A DNA stretch of 64,000 bases, taken from NCBI RefSeq assembly GCF_049686335.1, contig NZ_JBAVHX010000004.1, forward strand, positions 620,001-684,000, given 5' to 3'. Shown one piece after another: positions 9,101 to 19,000 of this stretch. Below the pieces are notes generated by a model. The model searched no databases. It saw only the letters and a list, made by a program, of their open reading frames with translations, and was not told the DNA's origin. The stretch is from Buttiauxella sp049686335 (GTDB taxonomy: Bacteria > Pseudomonadota > Gammaproteobacteria > Enterobacterales > Enterobacteriaceae). Position 1 is the stretch's first letter. Each line of letters starts with the position of its first letter. The position numbers and the translations under genes are program-made.

Positions 9101-10168
9101 TCAGTCGTAGGCATTCAAGGTGCGCTGGCAAAGGGCTGAGCGCACACAATCTTGTTTACCAAATCGTACGACACCTATCATCTCATCTTCTTCAAAACGT
9201 GCCAGAGCATCACTCAGGCCGGACTGAACACCTCTTGGCAAATCACATTGTGTGATATCGCCATTGACGATGACCGTCACGTTTTCCCCAAGGCGGGTTA
9301 AGAACATCTTCATTTGCGCGCTCGTGACGTTCTGCGCCTCATCAAGAATAACCACCGCATTTTCGAAGGTACGTCCGCGCATATAGGCGAACGGCGCGAT
9401 TTCTACCTTACCGATTTCGGGACGCAGGCAGTACTGCATGAAAGACGACCCTAAACGTCGCACCAGGATGTCATAAACCGGGCGGAAATAAGGGGCGAAT
9501 TTTTCCGAAATATCCCCGGGTAAGAAGCCGAGATCTTCGTCAGCTTGCAGGACCGGGCGTGTAACAATTATCCTGTCGACATCCTTATGTATCAGGGCCT
9601 CAGCAGCTTTCGCCGCGCTGATATACGTCTTGCCGCAACCTGCTTCGCCCGTAGCGAAGATAAGCTGCTTTTTCTCGATGGCATTAAGATAGTGCTGTTG
9701 AGCCTCATTTCGCGCAGCTATTGGTGAATTATCACGGCAATCCCTGGCCATGCCGATAGATTCAACGCCGCTCATCTGCACAAGCGTGGTGACCGATTCC
9801 TCTTCACGTTGCTTGTGGCTACGTGAATCCCGTCTCAGCACACGTTTTGCTTCGCGACGAGCTTTGATCACTGCTTTCTGTCTTCCCATGGATGGCACCT
9901 TACAGTTGGTTTCATTTCCCGCGTCACTTTCGGGTACGCGATTATGCTCACTAACGGATGAGGTTTGGCTTCCTTGTAAGCCATAAACTGCCGGTTGAGA
10001 GGATGCACCAGTTAGACGAACTACGCCGCTTAGCGCATCGTTGACACTCTGAGTTTTTAAGGAGTTTGGGTTTTTAGCGGTGAAGATAGCGAAGCCGGAG
10101 GAGAGGCCTCCGCGCTGGATGGTGCGGGTAAGATGTTTGTTTAATCGTCCAGTACAGGACCCTACCAT
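9101..10168 (-). CDS. phoH: Phosphate-starvation ATPase PhoH
   Basis: Cytoplasmic P-loop ATPase of the PhoH family, induced by phosphate starvation; its exact cellular role is unsettled. The protein has 355 residues (354 annotated in E. coli). The conserved part begins at MGRQKAVIKARREAKRVL (residue 94), then Walker A GEAGCGKTY, ITRPV-type motif VTRPVLQADEDLGF and Walker B VVILDEAQN. The ATG at 10168 has GGAG at 7-bp spacing, which supports the long form. An internal ATG at 9889, behind AAGGTG, would give a 262-residue form. The first 93 residues are low-complexity and poorly conserved. Confidence 0.93.
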   Translation of the reverse strand: MVGSCTGRLNKHLTRTIQRGGLSSGFAIFTAKNPNSLKTQSVNDALSGVVRLTGASSQPAVYGLQGSQTSSVSEHNRVPESDAGNETNCKVPSMGRQKAVIKARREAKRVLRRDSRSHKQREEESVTTLVQMSGVESIGMARDCRDNSPIAARNEAQQHYLNAIEKKQLIFATGEAGCGKTYISAAKAAEALIHKDVDRIIVTRPVLQADEDLGFLPGDISEKFAPYFRPVYDILVRRLGSSFMQYCLRPEIGKVEIAPFAYMRGRTFENAVVILDEAQNVTSAQMKMFLTRLGENVTVIVNGDITQCDLPRGVQSGLSDALARFEEDEMIGVVRFGKQDCVRSALCQRTLNAYD

Positions 10169-10292
10169 TCGCGATCTCCAATGTGATTAAATTTCACAGC
10201 CGGGAACTACCGCTCGTGCTTTAAGTACATCAAATTTTATCTAAAATGCAACACTTATTTTACTTTAATTCAACATTCGCGTTTCGTCACGC

Positions 10293-10314
10293 GTGAGTCA
10301 TGTTTATGACACAG
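10293..10314 (-). promoter_or_regulatory. Candidate Pho box upstream of phoH
   Basis: On the minus strand the site contains TGTCATAAACATGACTCA, two TGTCA/TGACT-type heptads separated by four bases. This resembles the PhoB consensus CTGTCATA-AA-CTGTCA. It lies 125 bp upstream of the long phoH start. The second half matches imperfectly. Confidence 0.45.
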
Positions 10315-10418
10315 AAATATTACAGTTTTATATCAAGGGTATAGTCATATATAAATTGAATGAATAATAGACAGGCAAATTGTTAGCAAATGAAAAATTA
10401 GCAGGGGAAGGAATCGCC

Positions 10419-10602
10419 CTCACCCCGGCCCTCTCCCCCAGGAGAGGGAGAAGACCAGACAGTCCCTTCTCCCTCAGGAGAGGGAGAAGACCAGACAGTC
10501 CCTTCTCCCTCAGGAAAAGGAGAAAACCAGACAGTCCCTTCTCCCTCAGGAAAAGGAGAAAACCGGCCAGTCCCTTCTCCCTCAGGGAGAAGGTTAGGAT
10601 GA
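10419..10602. repeat. 36-bp tandem repeat of inverted-repeat units
   Basis: Four successive units start near 10456, 10492, 10528 and 10564, exactly 36 bp apart, each reading CAGTCCCTTCTCCCTCAGG then a complementary GAGAAGGAGAA-type arm, with a partial unit before them and GGATGAGGG after. Each unit can fold as a hairpin. There are no spacers, so this is not a CRISPR array. It lies between phoH and efeB. An open frame across it (period 12 residues) is a by-product of the repeat. Confidence 0.9.
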
Positions 10603-10624
10603 GGGTGGTTTCAACATCACCGAA

Positions 10625-11908
10625 TCAGGCCTCAATCAACCCCTGCCCTAAATAATGCTGATTGTCTTTAACGCCAGGCAAAACAAAGAAATACCCGCCG
10701 CCAATCGGCTTCACATACTCTTCCAACGCCTCACCGTTAAGCCGTTGCTGCACGTCGAGGAAACCTTTCTCAAGGTCATGCTGGAAGCAGACAAACAACA
10801 GGCCCATATCTAACTGGCCAGATTTGGAAACGCCCAACGAATAGCTGTAACCCCGGCGCATCATGAGATTTGACTGGGTTTCTTTGGTTCGTGGATTTGC
10901 CAGACGAATATGGGCATCCAGCGCAATCACATTGCCATCGGGATCGGCGGTATAATCCGGTTCGTCGTGCTCGTTCTTCATTCCCAACGGCGCACCGCTG
11001 TGTTTGTCGCGGCCAAAAATGGTTTGCTGTTCTTTCAACGGCGTTCTGTCCCATGACTCAACATGGAACTGAATGATACGCACCGCTTTGTAACTGCCTC
11101 CCACCGCCCATGCAGGTTCCTGCTGGTTGCCGGTCACCCACACCACTTGATCCATCAGCGACTGGTTGCTGCTGTCGGGATTGGCCGTGCCGTCTTTAAA
11201 GCCCAGCAAGTTGATTGGGGTTTCCTTGCCACGTGAACGTGCCGCGTGGTTAGAGATAAATCCTTCCCGCTTCCAGCGCACGCTGAGTAAATCAGGCGTG
11301 TGCTTGATAATGTCGCGCAACGCGTGGATAACGGTATCCGCGGTATTCGCGCAAATCTGGATCAGCAAATCGCCGTGACACAAGCTGGCGTCGAGGGAAT
11401 CGTTGGGGAAACGTTCCATTTTTTGCAGCTTCGTCGGCTTCTGTGCTTTCAGACCAAAACGTTCATCAAACAGTGACGTCCCCGCTGACAACGTGATAGT
11501 CAGGTTGTCCGGGTAGATTTCTGCGCCGAGGATGCCTGAGTCCATCGGTGGCATACGAGGATTAGGTGTCTCCGGTGCCGGGCCGCCGGTGGTCAGGAAA
11601 TCAAAACGCGCCGTCAGCAACTTGAACAAACGTTCGAGGTCCGCTTTATCACTTGCCAGCACATCGAATGCCACCAGCATCATCGCCGCTTGCTGTGGTG
11701 TGAGCACACCAGACTGGTGCACTCCATAGAACGGTTGTTTTTCCATGCGTGCGTCAGGCGGCAAGGTACCCGGAGATGTCTCCTGTTTTGCCGCATGCGC
11801 CACAGGGCAACCGCCCGCCACGGCAAAGGCGCCGCCGAGCGCGCCCAGACCCTTTAATAACCGACGGCGCCCCGGTTGGTGGCCGTCGTGTTTGCTATTT
11901 TCGTCCAT
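10625..11908 (-). CDS. efeB: Deferrochelatase/peroxidase EfeB (DyP type)
   Basis: Periplasmic haem-containing dye-decolorising peroxidase of the EfeUOB ferrous-iron system, also reported to release iron from haem. The protein has 427 residues. A twin-arginine signal is visible (GRRRLLKGLGALGGAFAVAG, cut after VAHA), so it is folded before export. The DyP signature GFKDGTANP contains the distal Asp, and the proximal His region follows in the C-terminal half. It is the last gene of the efe operon, 32 bp after efeO. Confidence 0.96.
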   Translation of the reverse strand: MDENSKHDGHQPGRRRLLKGLGALGGAFAVAGGCPVAHAAKQETSPGTLPPDARMEKQPFYGVHQSGVLTPQQAAMMLVAFDVLASDKADLERLFKLLTARFDFLTTGGPAPETPNPRMPPMDSGILGAEIYPDNLTITLSAGTSLFDERFGLKAQKPTKLQKMERFPNDSLDASLCHGDLLIQICANTADTVIHALRDIIKHTPDLLSVRWKREGFISNHAARSRGKETPINLLGFKDGTANPDSSNQSLMDQVVWVTGNQQEPAWAVGGSYKAVRIIQFHVESWDRTPLKEQQTIFGRDKHSGAPLGMKNEHDEPDYTADPDGNVIALDAHIRLANPRTKETQSNLMMRRGYSYSLGVSKSGQLDMGLLFVCFQHDLEKGFLDVQQRLNGEALEEYVKPIGGGYFFVLPGVKDNQHYLGQGLIEA

Positions 11909-11940
11909 CTGACTTGTCCATAAAACTTATTCCACAAAAC

Positions 11941-13065
11941 CTAGTCCAGACCCAGAACGCCACGCAGTTGCGACAAATCTTCAGCCAGTGCCGTTACCGG
12001 CCCTTTTAGCGCATTACGGTCTGCGTCAGTCAATTTGTCGTAAGTTTCAAAGCCATCTTTGGTGCGATATTTTGCCAGAATGGTGTCGACTTTCTTGAAG
12101 TTGGCATCCACTTTTGCCAGCAATGGCGCGTTATCTTTGGCCAGTAAAGGACGTAACAGGTTGACGATTTTCTGTGCGCCATCGACGTTAGCCTGGAAGT
12201 CCCACAGGTCGGTGTGGCTGTAGCGATCTTCTTCGCCGCTGATTTTGCTGGCTGCGACTTCTTCAATCAGACCCGCAGCGCCGCCGACCACTTTGCTCGG
12301 TGGGAAAGCCAGTTCAGAGATACGCGTTTGCAGATCCAGCACGTCGGTATTCAGCTGTTCAGCATATTTTTCCATGCCTTTGGTGGAATTATCACCAAAC
12401 AGCGCTTTTTCCAGACGGTGGAAGCCGGTGAATTTCGGATCGTTGGCTTTTTGCTCGTAATCGTCTTCACGGGCATCGATGCTGCCGTCGAGGTCGGAGA
12501 ACAGTTCAGCAATCGGTTCAATACGCTCGTAATACTGGCGCGTTGGTGCATACAGGGATTTGGCTTTTTCGATGTCGCCCGCTTTCACCGCATCCGTAAA
12601 GGCTTTAGTGCCTTTAACCAGTTCGGCGACTTGCGCGGTGACATACGCTTTGTATTCAGTGATTGGACCGGTCAATGCCAGCAGATCGTTCTTCGGTGCA
12701 GTCTGGTCGCCAGCGGCTTTCACGATAAGCTTCCCTTTCGGGTTGCTGAGCAGGCCGCACGTCATGTCGTACTCACCCGCTTGTAGGTTCGCGGTCATTT
12801 TCTGCGAGAAGCCAGGGGCGATGTTTTCGCGCTCTTCCACTACCATCACGCCTTTGAGGATTTCCCACTCCAGCGCTTTCTGGCTGTTGTTCTGAATAAT
12901 GAACTGAGTTTTACCCGCGTTAACCGTGATGTTCATCGGTTCACACTGTTTATCGGTAACGGTGACTTTTACCTGAGGAACATCTGCGGCCTGCACCGCA
13001 AATGCGGAAGAGGCAAGAGCGAACAGCGCAACGTGCAAAGCCTTACGACGAAAATGTGTAGTCAT
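11941..13065 (-). CDS. efeO: Iron uptake protein EfeO (cupredoxin-M75)
   Basis: Periplasmic partner of EfeU that binds iron and presents it to the permease. The protein has 374 residues: a signal peptide (KALHVALFALASSAFAVQA), an N-terminal cupredoxin domain (VTVTDKQCEPMNITV; EYDMTCGLLSNPKG) and a C-terminal M75 peptidase-like domain with HXXE-type site GFHRLEKALFG. The ATG at 13065, preceded by AGGGAT, fits better than a TTG two codons upstream. The E. coli EfeO sequence is nearly identical in outline. Confidence 0.96.
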   Translation of the reverse strand: MTTHFRRKALHVALFALASSAFAVQAADVPQVKVTVTDKQCEPMNITVNAGKTQFIIQNNSQKALEWEILKGVMVVEERENIAPGFSQKMTANLQAGEYDMTCGLLSNPKGKLIVKAAGDQTAPKNDLLALTGPITEYKAYVTAQVAELVKGTKAFTDAVKAGDIEKAKSLYAPTRQYYERIEPIAELFSDLDGSIDAREDDYEQKANDPKFTGFHRLEKALFGDNSTKGMEKYAEQLNTDVLDLQTRISELAFPPSKVVGGAAGLIEEVAASKISGEEDRYSHTDLWDFQANVDGAQKIVNLLRPLLAKDNAPLLAKVDANFKKVDTILAKYRTKDGFETYDKLTDADRNALKGPVTALAEDLSQLRGVLGLD

Positions 13066-13128
13066 GGCCAATCCCTATAAAAATATTAGTATGTTGTAAC
13101 TAAGCGGCGATCTCTCGCCGCAAGATCA

Positions 13129-13962
13129 TTAACGAACGTTATTTGTCGCCTGAGGAGTCAAGCGCGGGGGAATAAAAAACAGCACCAGCGCGGGGATCAG
13201 GTAAATGAAGTACATCGCCACTTCACTGACGCTCGGCGCTTCCTGATAACCAAAAATGCCTTCCAGCAGCGTGCCGGTCAGGGAATGCGTTGAAAGAACG
13301 TTACTCAGATCAAACGCAATGTCCTGGAAGTGGTTCCACAATCCCGCTTCGTGGAATGCGCGAACCGCACCCGCAGCCAGTCCCGCAGCCACCAGCAAAA
13401 TAAACAAGCTGGTCCATTTGAAGAAGACGGCGAGATTCAGGCGGATACCGCCCCAATACAGCAGGAAACCCAGCACTATCGCGGTGCCCAGACCGAGCAT
13501 TGCGCCGAGTGGCGGCATGATGCCAACGTCCTGCTGGAATGCGGCCAGCAGAAAGAACACCGACTCCAGACCTTCACGCGCGACGGCGAAGAACACCATC
13601 ATAATCAGCGCCCAGCCGTGGCTTCCTTTGCTATGTAATGCGTTGTCTACCGCTTGCTCTAACTGGACTTTGACGTTGCGCGACACTTTGCGCATCCAGA
13701 ACACCATCCAGGTAAGGATGAAGACCGCAATAACCGCGACGATGCCTTCAAACAACTCCTGCTCTTTTTGCGGGAATTCACCGGTAGTTTCGTTAATGAA
13801 GATGCCCAGGCCTAAGCAAAGTGCTGCGGCTGCAATCACCCCAATCCACATGACGCCAATCCACTGGCCACGCTGTGTACGTTTCAGATAGCTGGCTATC
13901 AAACTAACGATCAGCGCGGCTTCCAGGCCTTCGCGCAACATAATGAGAAACGGAACAAACAT
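13129..13962 (-). CDS. efeU: Ferrous iron permease EfeU (intact)
   Basis: Inner-membrane iron permease of the OFeT/Ftr1 family, 277 residues with seven predicted membrane segments. Both iron-binding REXXE motifs are present: MLREGLEAALIV at the N-terminus and AREGLESVFFLL in the fourth segment. The frame is uninterrupted, whereas E. coli K-12 carries a frameshifted copy. It is the first gene of the operon and lies below a Fur box. Confidence 0.96.
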   Translation of the reverse strand: MFVPFLIMLREGLEAALIVSLIASYLKRTQRGQWIGVMWIGVIAAAALCLGLGIFINETTGEFPQKEQELFEGIVAVIAVFILTWMVFWMRKVSRNVKVQLEQAVDNALHSKGSHGWALIMMVFFAVAREGLESVFFLLAAFQQDVGIMPPLGAMLGLGTAIVLGFLLYWGGIRLNLAVFFKWTSLFILLVAAGLAAGAVRAFHEAGLWNHFQDIAFDLSNVLSTHSLTGTLLEGIFGYQEAPSVSEVAMYFIYLIPALVLFFIPPRLTPQATNNVR

Positions 13963-14023
13963 TCCTGATACTCCAACTGTGAACTCAGGTCAAAAGACGT
14001 AAAGAAAAGTAAAACCAGAACGA

Positions 14024-14042
14024 TTGTGATTATCATTATCAC
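14024..14042. promoter_or_regulatory. Fur box of the efeUOB promoter
   Basis: Reads TTGTGATTATCATTATCAC, about 15 of 19 bases matching the Fur consensus GATAATGATAATCATTATC on either strand. It lies 62 bp upstream of efeU, so iron repression of the operon is expected. Confidence 0.85.
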
Positions 14043-14090
14043 GAAAATAAACACAAGCGGATTGTCAGGATATTTATCTCCAGATGTAAA

Positions 14091-14114
14091 CAGGGCCGCA
14101 TATTCGCGGCCCTG
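14091..14114 (-). terminator. Terminator hairpin downstream of putP
   Basis: A 9-bp GC-rich stem CAGGGCCGC / GCGGCCCTG with a six-base loop, 30 bp past the putP stop. On the minus strand it is followed only by TTTA, so the U-tract is weak. Confidence 0.65.
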
Positions 14115-14143
14115 GAGAGGTGATTCAGTGATGCACTCGCCTG

Positions 14144-15652
14144 TTACTCAGCCTGCAATTTGCCCGGTGCAGGGGTGTGATAAATCTCATCGGCTTGCTC
14201 GAAGCGTTTTTGCATTGAAGCACTTGGCGCTTTGCCCAGCAGGCTGACCACCACAATACCGATGCTGCCGAAGATAAAGCCTGGGATGATTTCATACAGG
14301 CCTAACCAGCCGAACTGTTTCCAGACGATAACGGTCAGTGCACCGATAACCATCCCCGCTAATGCGCCATTACGTGTCATACGTGACCACATAACAGAGA
14401 ACAGAACCACTGGCCCAAACGCAGCACCGAAGCCTGCCCAGGCGTAACTGACCAGGCCCAGAACGCGGTTTTCAGGGTTTGCCGCCAGCGCGATAGCGAT
14501 AAGCGCCACCACCAGCACCATGAAGCGCCCGACCCATACCAGCTCTTTCTGCCCGGCATTTTTACGGAAGAAGGCTTTATACAAGTCTTCGGTAATTGCG
14601 CTCGAGCACACCAGCAACTGACAGCTCAGCGTGGACATGACCGCCGCCAGAATGGCGGATAACAGGATGCCCGCAATCCACGGGTTAAACAGCAGTTGCG
14701 CCAGCTCAATGAACACGCGTTCGCTGTTCTGGTTAACGGTTCCCGCCAGTGACGGATTATTAGAGAAGTAAGCAATCCCGAAGAAGCCCACAGCACACGC
14801 GCCACCGAGGCACAAAATCATCCACGTCATACTGATGCGACGCGCATTAACGATGGTGTGATGGGAATCTGCTGCCATGAAACGCGCAAGAATATGCGGC
14901 TGGCCGAAGTAGCCCAGGCCCCAACCCATCAGCGAAATGATGGCGACGAAGTTCAGCCCCTTCAGCATATCGATGTTTTCAATGCTTTTTTGCTTGATAA
15001 CTGCCATCGAATCATCAAATCCGCCGACCGCAATCACCACCATAACCGGTGTGAGGATCAGGGCGAAAATCATCAGACTCGCCTGCACGGTATCGGTCCA
15101 GCTCACGGCAAGGAACCCACCCACGAAGGTATAAATGATGGTTGCCGCAGCACCCGCCCACAGCGCGGTTTCATAGCTCATGCCGAAGGTGCTTTCGAAC
15201 AGACGAGCCCCCGCCACGATGCCGGATGCGCAATAGATGGTGAAGAACAGCAGGATAACCAACGCCGAGATAATACGCAGAATGCGGCTCTTATCTTCAA
15301 AACGTCCGGTGAAATAATCAGGCAAAGTCAGCGCGTTATTGTTCACTTCGGTGTGAACACGTAAACGCCCGGCGACCAGTTTCCAGTTAATGTAAGCGCC
15401 AACCGTCAGGCCGATGGCAATCCAGCTTTCCGAAATACCAGAAAGGAAGATAGCGCCTGGCAGACCCATCAGCAGCCAGCCGCTCATGTCGGACGCGCCC
15501 GCTGATAACGCAGTAACCACACTTCCGAGGCTGCGACCGCCCAGAATATAGTCATCAAAGTTCTTGGTTGAACGCCAGGCGATAAACCCAATTAATATCA
15601 TGCCAAAGATATAAATGAAGAAGGTCACCAGCATTGGTGTACTCATGGTCAT
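14144..15652 (-). CDS. putP: Sodium/proline symporter PutP
   Basis: Inner-membrane Na+/proline symporter of the SSS family that supplies proline to PutA. The protein has 502 residues and 13 membrane helices, beginning MTMSTPMLVTFF. The sodium/proline-binding segment ALSAGASDMSGWLLMGLPGA is at about residues 48-67, and the second sodium-site segment AVMSTLSCQLLVCSS is present. The ATG at 15652 follows GGAG. It is divergent from putA across a shared operator region. Confidence 0.97.
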   Translation of the reverse strand: MTMSTPMLVTFFIYIFGMILIGFIAWRSTKNFDDYILGGRSLGSVVTALSAGASDMSGWLLMGLPGAIFLSGISESWIAIGLTVGAYINWKLVAGRLRVHTEVNNNALTLPDYFTGRFEDKSRILRIISALVILLFFTIYCASGIVAGARLFESTFGMSYETALWAGAAATIIYTFVGGFLAVSWTDTVQASLMIFALILTPVMVVIAVGGFDDSMAVIKQKSIENIDMLKGLNFVAIISLMGWGLGYFGQPHILARFMAADSHHTIVNARRISMTWMILCLGGACAVGFFGIAYFSNNPSLAGTVNQNSERVFIELAQLLFNPWIAGILLSAILAAVMSTLSCQLLVCSSAITEDLYKAFFRKNAGQKELVWVGRFMVLVVALIAIALAANPENRVLGLVSYAWAGFGAAFGPVVLFSVMWSRMTRNGALAGMVIGALTVIVWKQFGWLGLYEIIPGFIFGSIGIVVVSLLGKAPSASMQKRFEQADEIYHTPAPGKLQAE

Positions 15653-15831
15653 GCAAGTTCTCCAGATTATTTCCGGTTCTACCCGGTATTACCGTGCCGG
15701 AACGCAGCACAGCTTATTTATAGTCATTTCGGTTTGCGACCGTATCCTGCAGGAAGCATTTTTAACTCGCAAACGTTTTAACACGCTACTCACAAAACAT
15801 TCACCATACAAAAAATAGCTTTTTCCTGGAG

Positions 15832-16009
15832 GTTGCACTCGCTCACGTTTTTAACGGTTGCACCCGCAGAAACTGTTAACTACGTCGGTAAATTCCCCCC
15901 ATCTGCGAATAATTAGCCCGCTCGCTTTCTTAGGCCAAATTTAACAATTCAATCTATTTCACAGCTTGCTATCCAGCTCACATTTAACAAGGTTGCACAA
16001 AGTTGCAAC
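15832..16009. promoter_or_regulatory. put control region with four GTTGCA PutA-binding sites
   Basis: GTTGCA, the core bound by the PutA ribbon-helix-helix, occurs at 15832, 15857, 15992 and 16002, the last extended to GTTGCAAC. The 409-bp putP-putA gap has no gene. Repression of both genes by PutA in the absence of proline is known in E. coli and Salmonella. Confidence 0.8.
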
Positions 16010-16061
16010 ATGATAGATATTGCCGCATAACGAATTGCTACCACCTAATAACTGGAGTTAT

Positions 16062-19000
16062 ATGGCCACCACCACTATGGGCGTAAAACTGGACGATGCG
16101 ACTCGCGAGCGCATTAAAGACGCCGCTTCACGTATTGACCGCACACCACACTGGCTGATTAAACAGGCGATTTTTAATTATCTGGAACGTCTGGAAAATA
16201 ACGATGAATTGCCAGAACTTCCTGCTCTGTTAGCCGGTGCCGCCAACGAAAGTGACGAAGCCGCCCCACACGTTGATGAAACGCACCAGCCGTTCCTCGA
16301 TTTCGCTGAGCAGATTTTGCCGCAATCGGTCACACGCGCAGCGATTACCGCCGCCTGGCGTCGCCCGGAAACCGATGCAGTACCCATGATTCTGGAACAG
16401 GCTCGCCTTGCGCAACCTATCGCCGAGCAGACCCATAAACTGGCTTATCAGCTGGCCGATAAACTGCGCAATCAGAAGAGCGCGTCAGGCCGGGCGGGCA
16501 TGGTACAAGGTTTGCTGCAAGAATTCTCGCTTTCCTCGCAAGAAGGTGTGGCGCTGATGTGTCTGGCCGAAGCGTTATTGCGCATCCCGGATAAAGCCAC
16601 GCGCGATGCATTGATTCGCGACAAAATCAGCAACGGTAACTGGCATTCACATATTGGTCGCAGCCCGTCGTTGTTCGTTAATGCCGCCACCTGGGGTTTA
16701 CTGTTTACCGGCCGCCTGGTGTCCACGCACAACGAAGCCAGCCTGTCCCATTCGCTTAACCGCATCATCAGTAAGAGTGGCGAGCCGCTTATCCGCAAAG
16801 GTGTGGATATGGCGATGCGCTTGATGGGCGAGCAGTTTGTCACCGGCGAAACCATTGCCGAAGCGTTAGCCAACGCCCGCAAACTGGAAGAGAAAGGTTT
16901 CCGCTACTCCTACGATATGCTGGGTGAAGCCGCTTTAACCGCCGCCGATGCGCAGGCTTATATGGTCTCTTACCAGCAAGCGATTCACGCGATTGGCAAA
17001 GCATCCAATGGCCGTGGCATTTATGAAGGCCCGGGTATCTCTATCAAGCTTTCTGCCCTGCACCCTCGCTACAGCCGTGCGCAGTATGATCGCGTAATGG
17101 AAGAGTTGTATCCGCGTCTGAAGTTTTTGACGCTGCTGGCTCGCCAGTACGACGTGGGTATTAACATTGATGCTGAAGAAGCCGATCGTCTGGAGATCTC
17201 CCTCGATCTGCTGGAAAAACTGTGCTTCGAACCGGAACTGGCTGGCTGGAACGGCATCGGTTTCGTGATTCAGGCGTACCAAAAACGCTGCCCGTTTGTC
17301 ATTGATTACCTCGTTGACCTCGCCTCCCGCAGCCGTCGCCGCCTGATGATCCGCCTGGTGAAAGGCGCCTATTGGGACAGCGAAATCAAACGTGCGCAAA
17401 TGGATGGCCTCGAGGGTTATCCGGTATATACGCGTAAGGTTTACACCGATATCTCCTATCTGGCCTGCGCGAAAAAACTGCTGGCTGTGCCAAATCTGAT
17501 TTACCCGCAGTTCGCGACGCACAACGCCCACACGCTGGCGGCAATCTACAACCTGGCGGGGCAAAACTATTACCCTGGTCAGTATGAATTCCAGTGCCTG
17601 CACGGCATGGGCGAACCGCTGTACGATCAAGTCGTCGGTAAAATTGCCGATGGCAAACTAAACCGTCCTTGCCGTATTTACGCGCCAGTCGGCACCCATG
17701 AAACGCTGCTGGCTTACCTGGTGCGCCGTCTGCTGGAAAACGGTGCCAACACCTCGTTTGTGAACCGTATTGCTGACAACACCCTGCCGCTCGACGAGCT
17801 GGTTGCCGACCCGGTTACCGCCATTGAAGCGATTGCAGGTAAAGAAGGTCAACTCGGTCTGCCACATCCAAAAATCCCATTACCGAAAGAGCTGTACGGA
17901 ACCGGTCGCACCAACTCCAGCGGCCTGGATTTGGCGAACGAACATCGCCTGGCGTCGCTCTCCTCCGCGCTGCTCAACAGTGCGGCGCAGAAATGGCAAG
18001 CGCTGCCGATTCTGGAAAATGCCGTTGCGACAGGCGACCTGGTCGTGGTGAAAAACCCGGCTGAGCCAACTGACATTGTCGGTTTCACGCGCGAAGCCAC
18101 AGCGGAAGAGGTTTCACAAGCTCTCGTGAGTGCGGTGAACAACGCGCCAATCTGGTTTGCAACTCCTCCGCAAGAGCGTGCCGCCATTCTTGAACGTGCC
18201 GCTGTCATCATGGAAGGCCAGATGCAGAAATTGATTGGCATCCTGGTGCGCGAAGCGGGTAAAACCTTCAGCAACGCGATTGCTGAAGTGCGTGAAGCGG
18301 TCGATTTCCTGCACTATTACGCCGGTCAGGTGCGCGATGATTTCGATAACGAAACTCACCGTCCGCTGGGTCCCGTGGTCTGTATCAGCCCGTGGAACTT
18401 CCCGCTGGCTATCTTCAGCGGGCAGATTGCTGCCGCCCTTGCTGCGGGTAACAGCGTGCTGGCAAAACCCGCTGAACAAACGCCACTGATTGCCGCGCAG
18501 GGTATCGCCATTCTGCTGGAAGCCGGTGTGCCTGCGGGCGTGGTGCAACTGCTGCCTGGCCGCGGTGAAACGGTTGGCGCGCAACTGACGGGCGATTCCC
18601 GTGTGCGCGGCGTGATGTTTACCGGCTCCACCGAAGTGGCTACGCTTTTGCAACGCAACATTGCTGACCGCCTTGATCCGCAAGGTCGTCCGACGCCGCT
18701 GATTGCGGAAACGGGCGGTCTGAACGCCATGATCGTCGATTCCTCTGCGCTCACCGAACAGGTGGTGGTTGACGTGCTGGCCTCGGCATTTGATAGCGCC
18801 GGTCAGCGTTGTTCTGCGCTGCGCGTGTTGTGCATTCAGGAAGATGTCGCCGAACACACACTGCAAATGCTGCGCGGTGCGATGGCGGAATGCCGCATGG
18901 GTAACCCAGGCCGCCTGACCACTGACATCGGCCCGGTTATCGACGCCGAAGCCAAAGAGAATATCGAACAACACATCCAGACGCTGCGCAGCAAAGGTCG

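Noticed and set aside
10419..10602. CRISPR array
   Set aside because: The 36-bp units are directly adjacent with no unique spacers, and no cas genes are in the window.
10380..10655. A 91-codon open frame with a repeating RRPDSPFSLR pattern
   Set aside because: The pattern follows directly from the 36-bp DNA repeat; there is no ribosome site and it runs into the end of efeB on the other strand.
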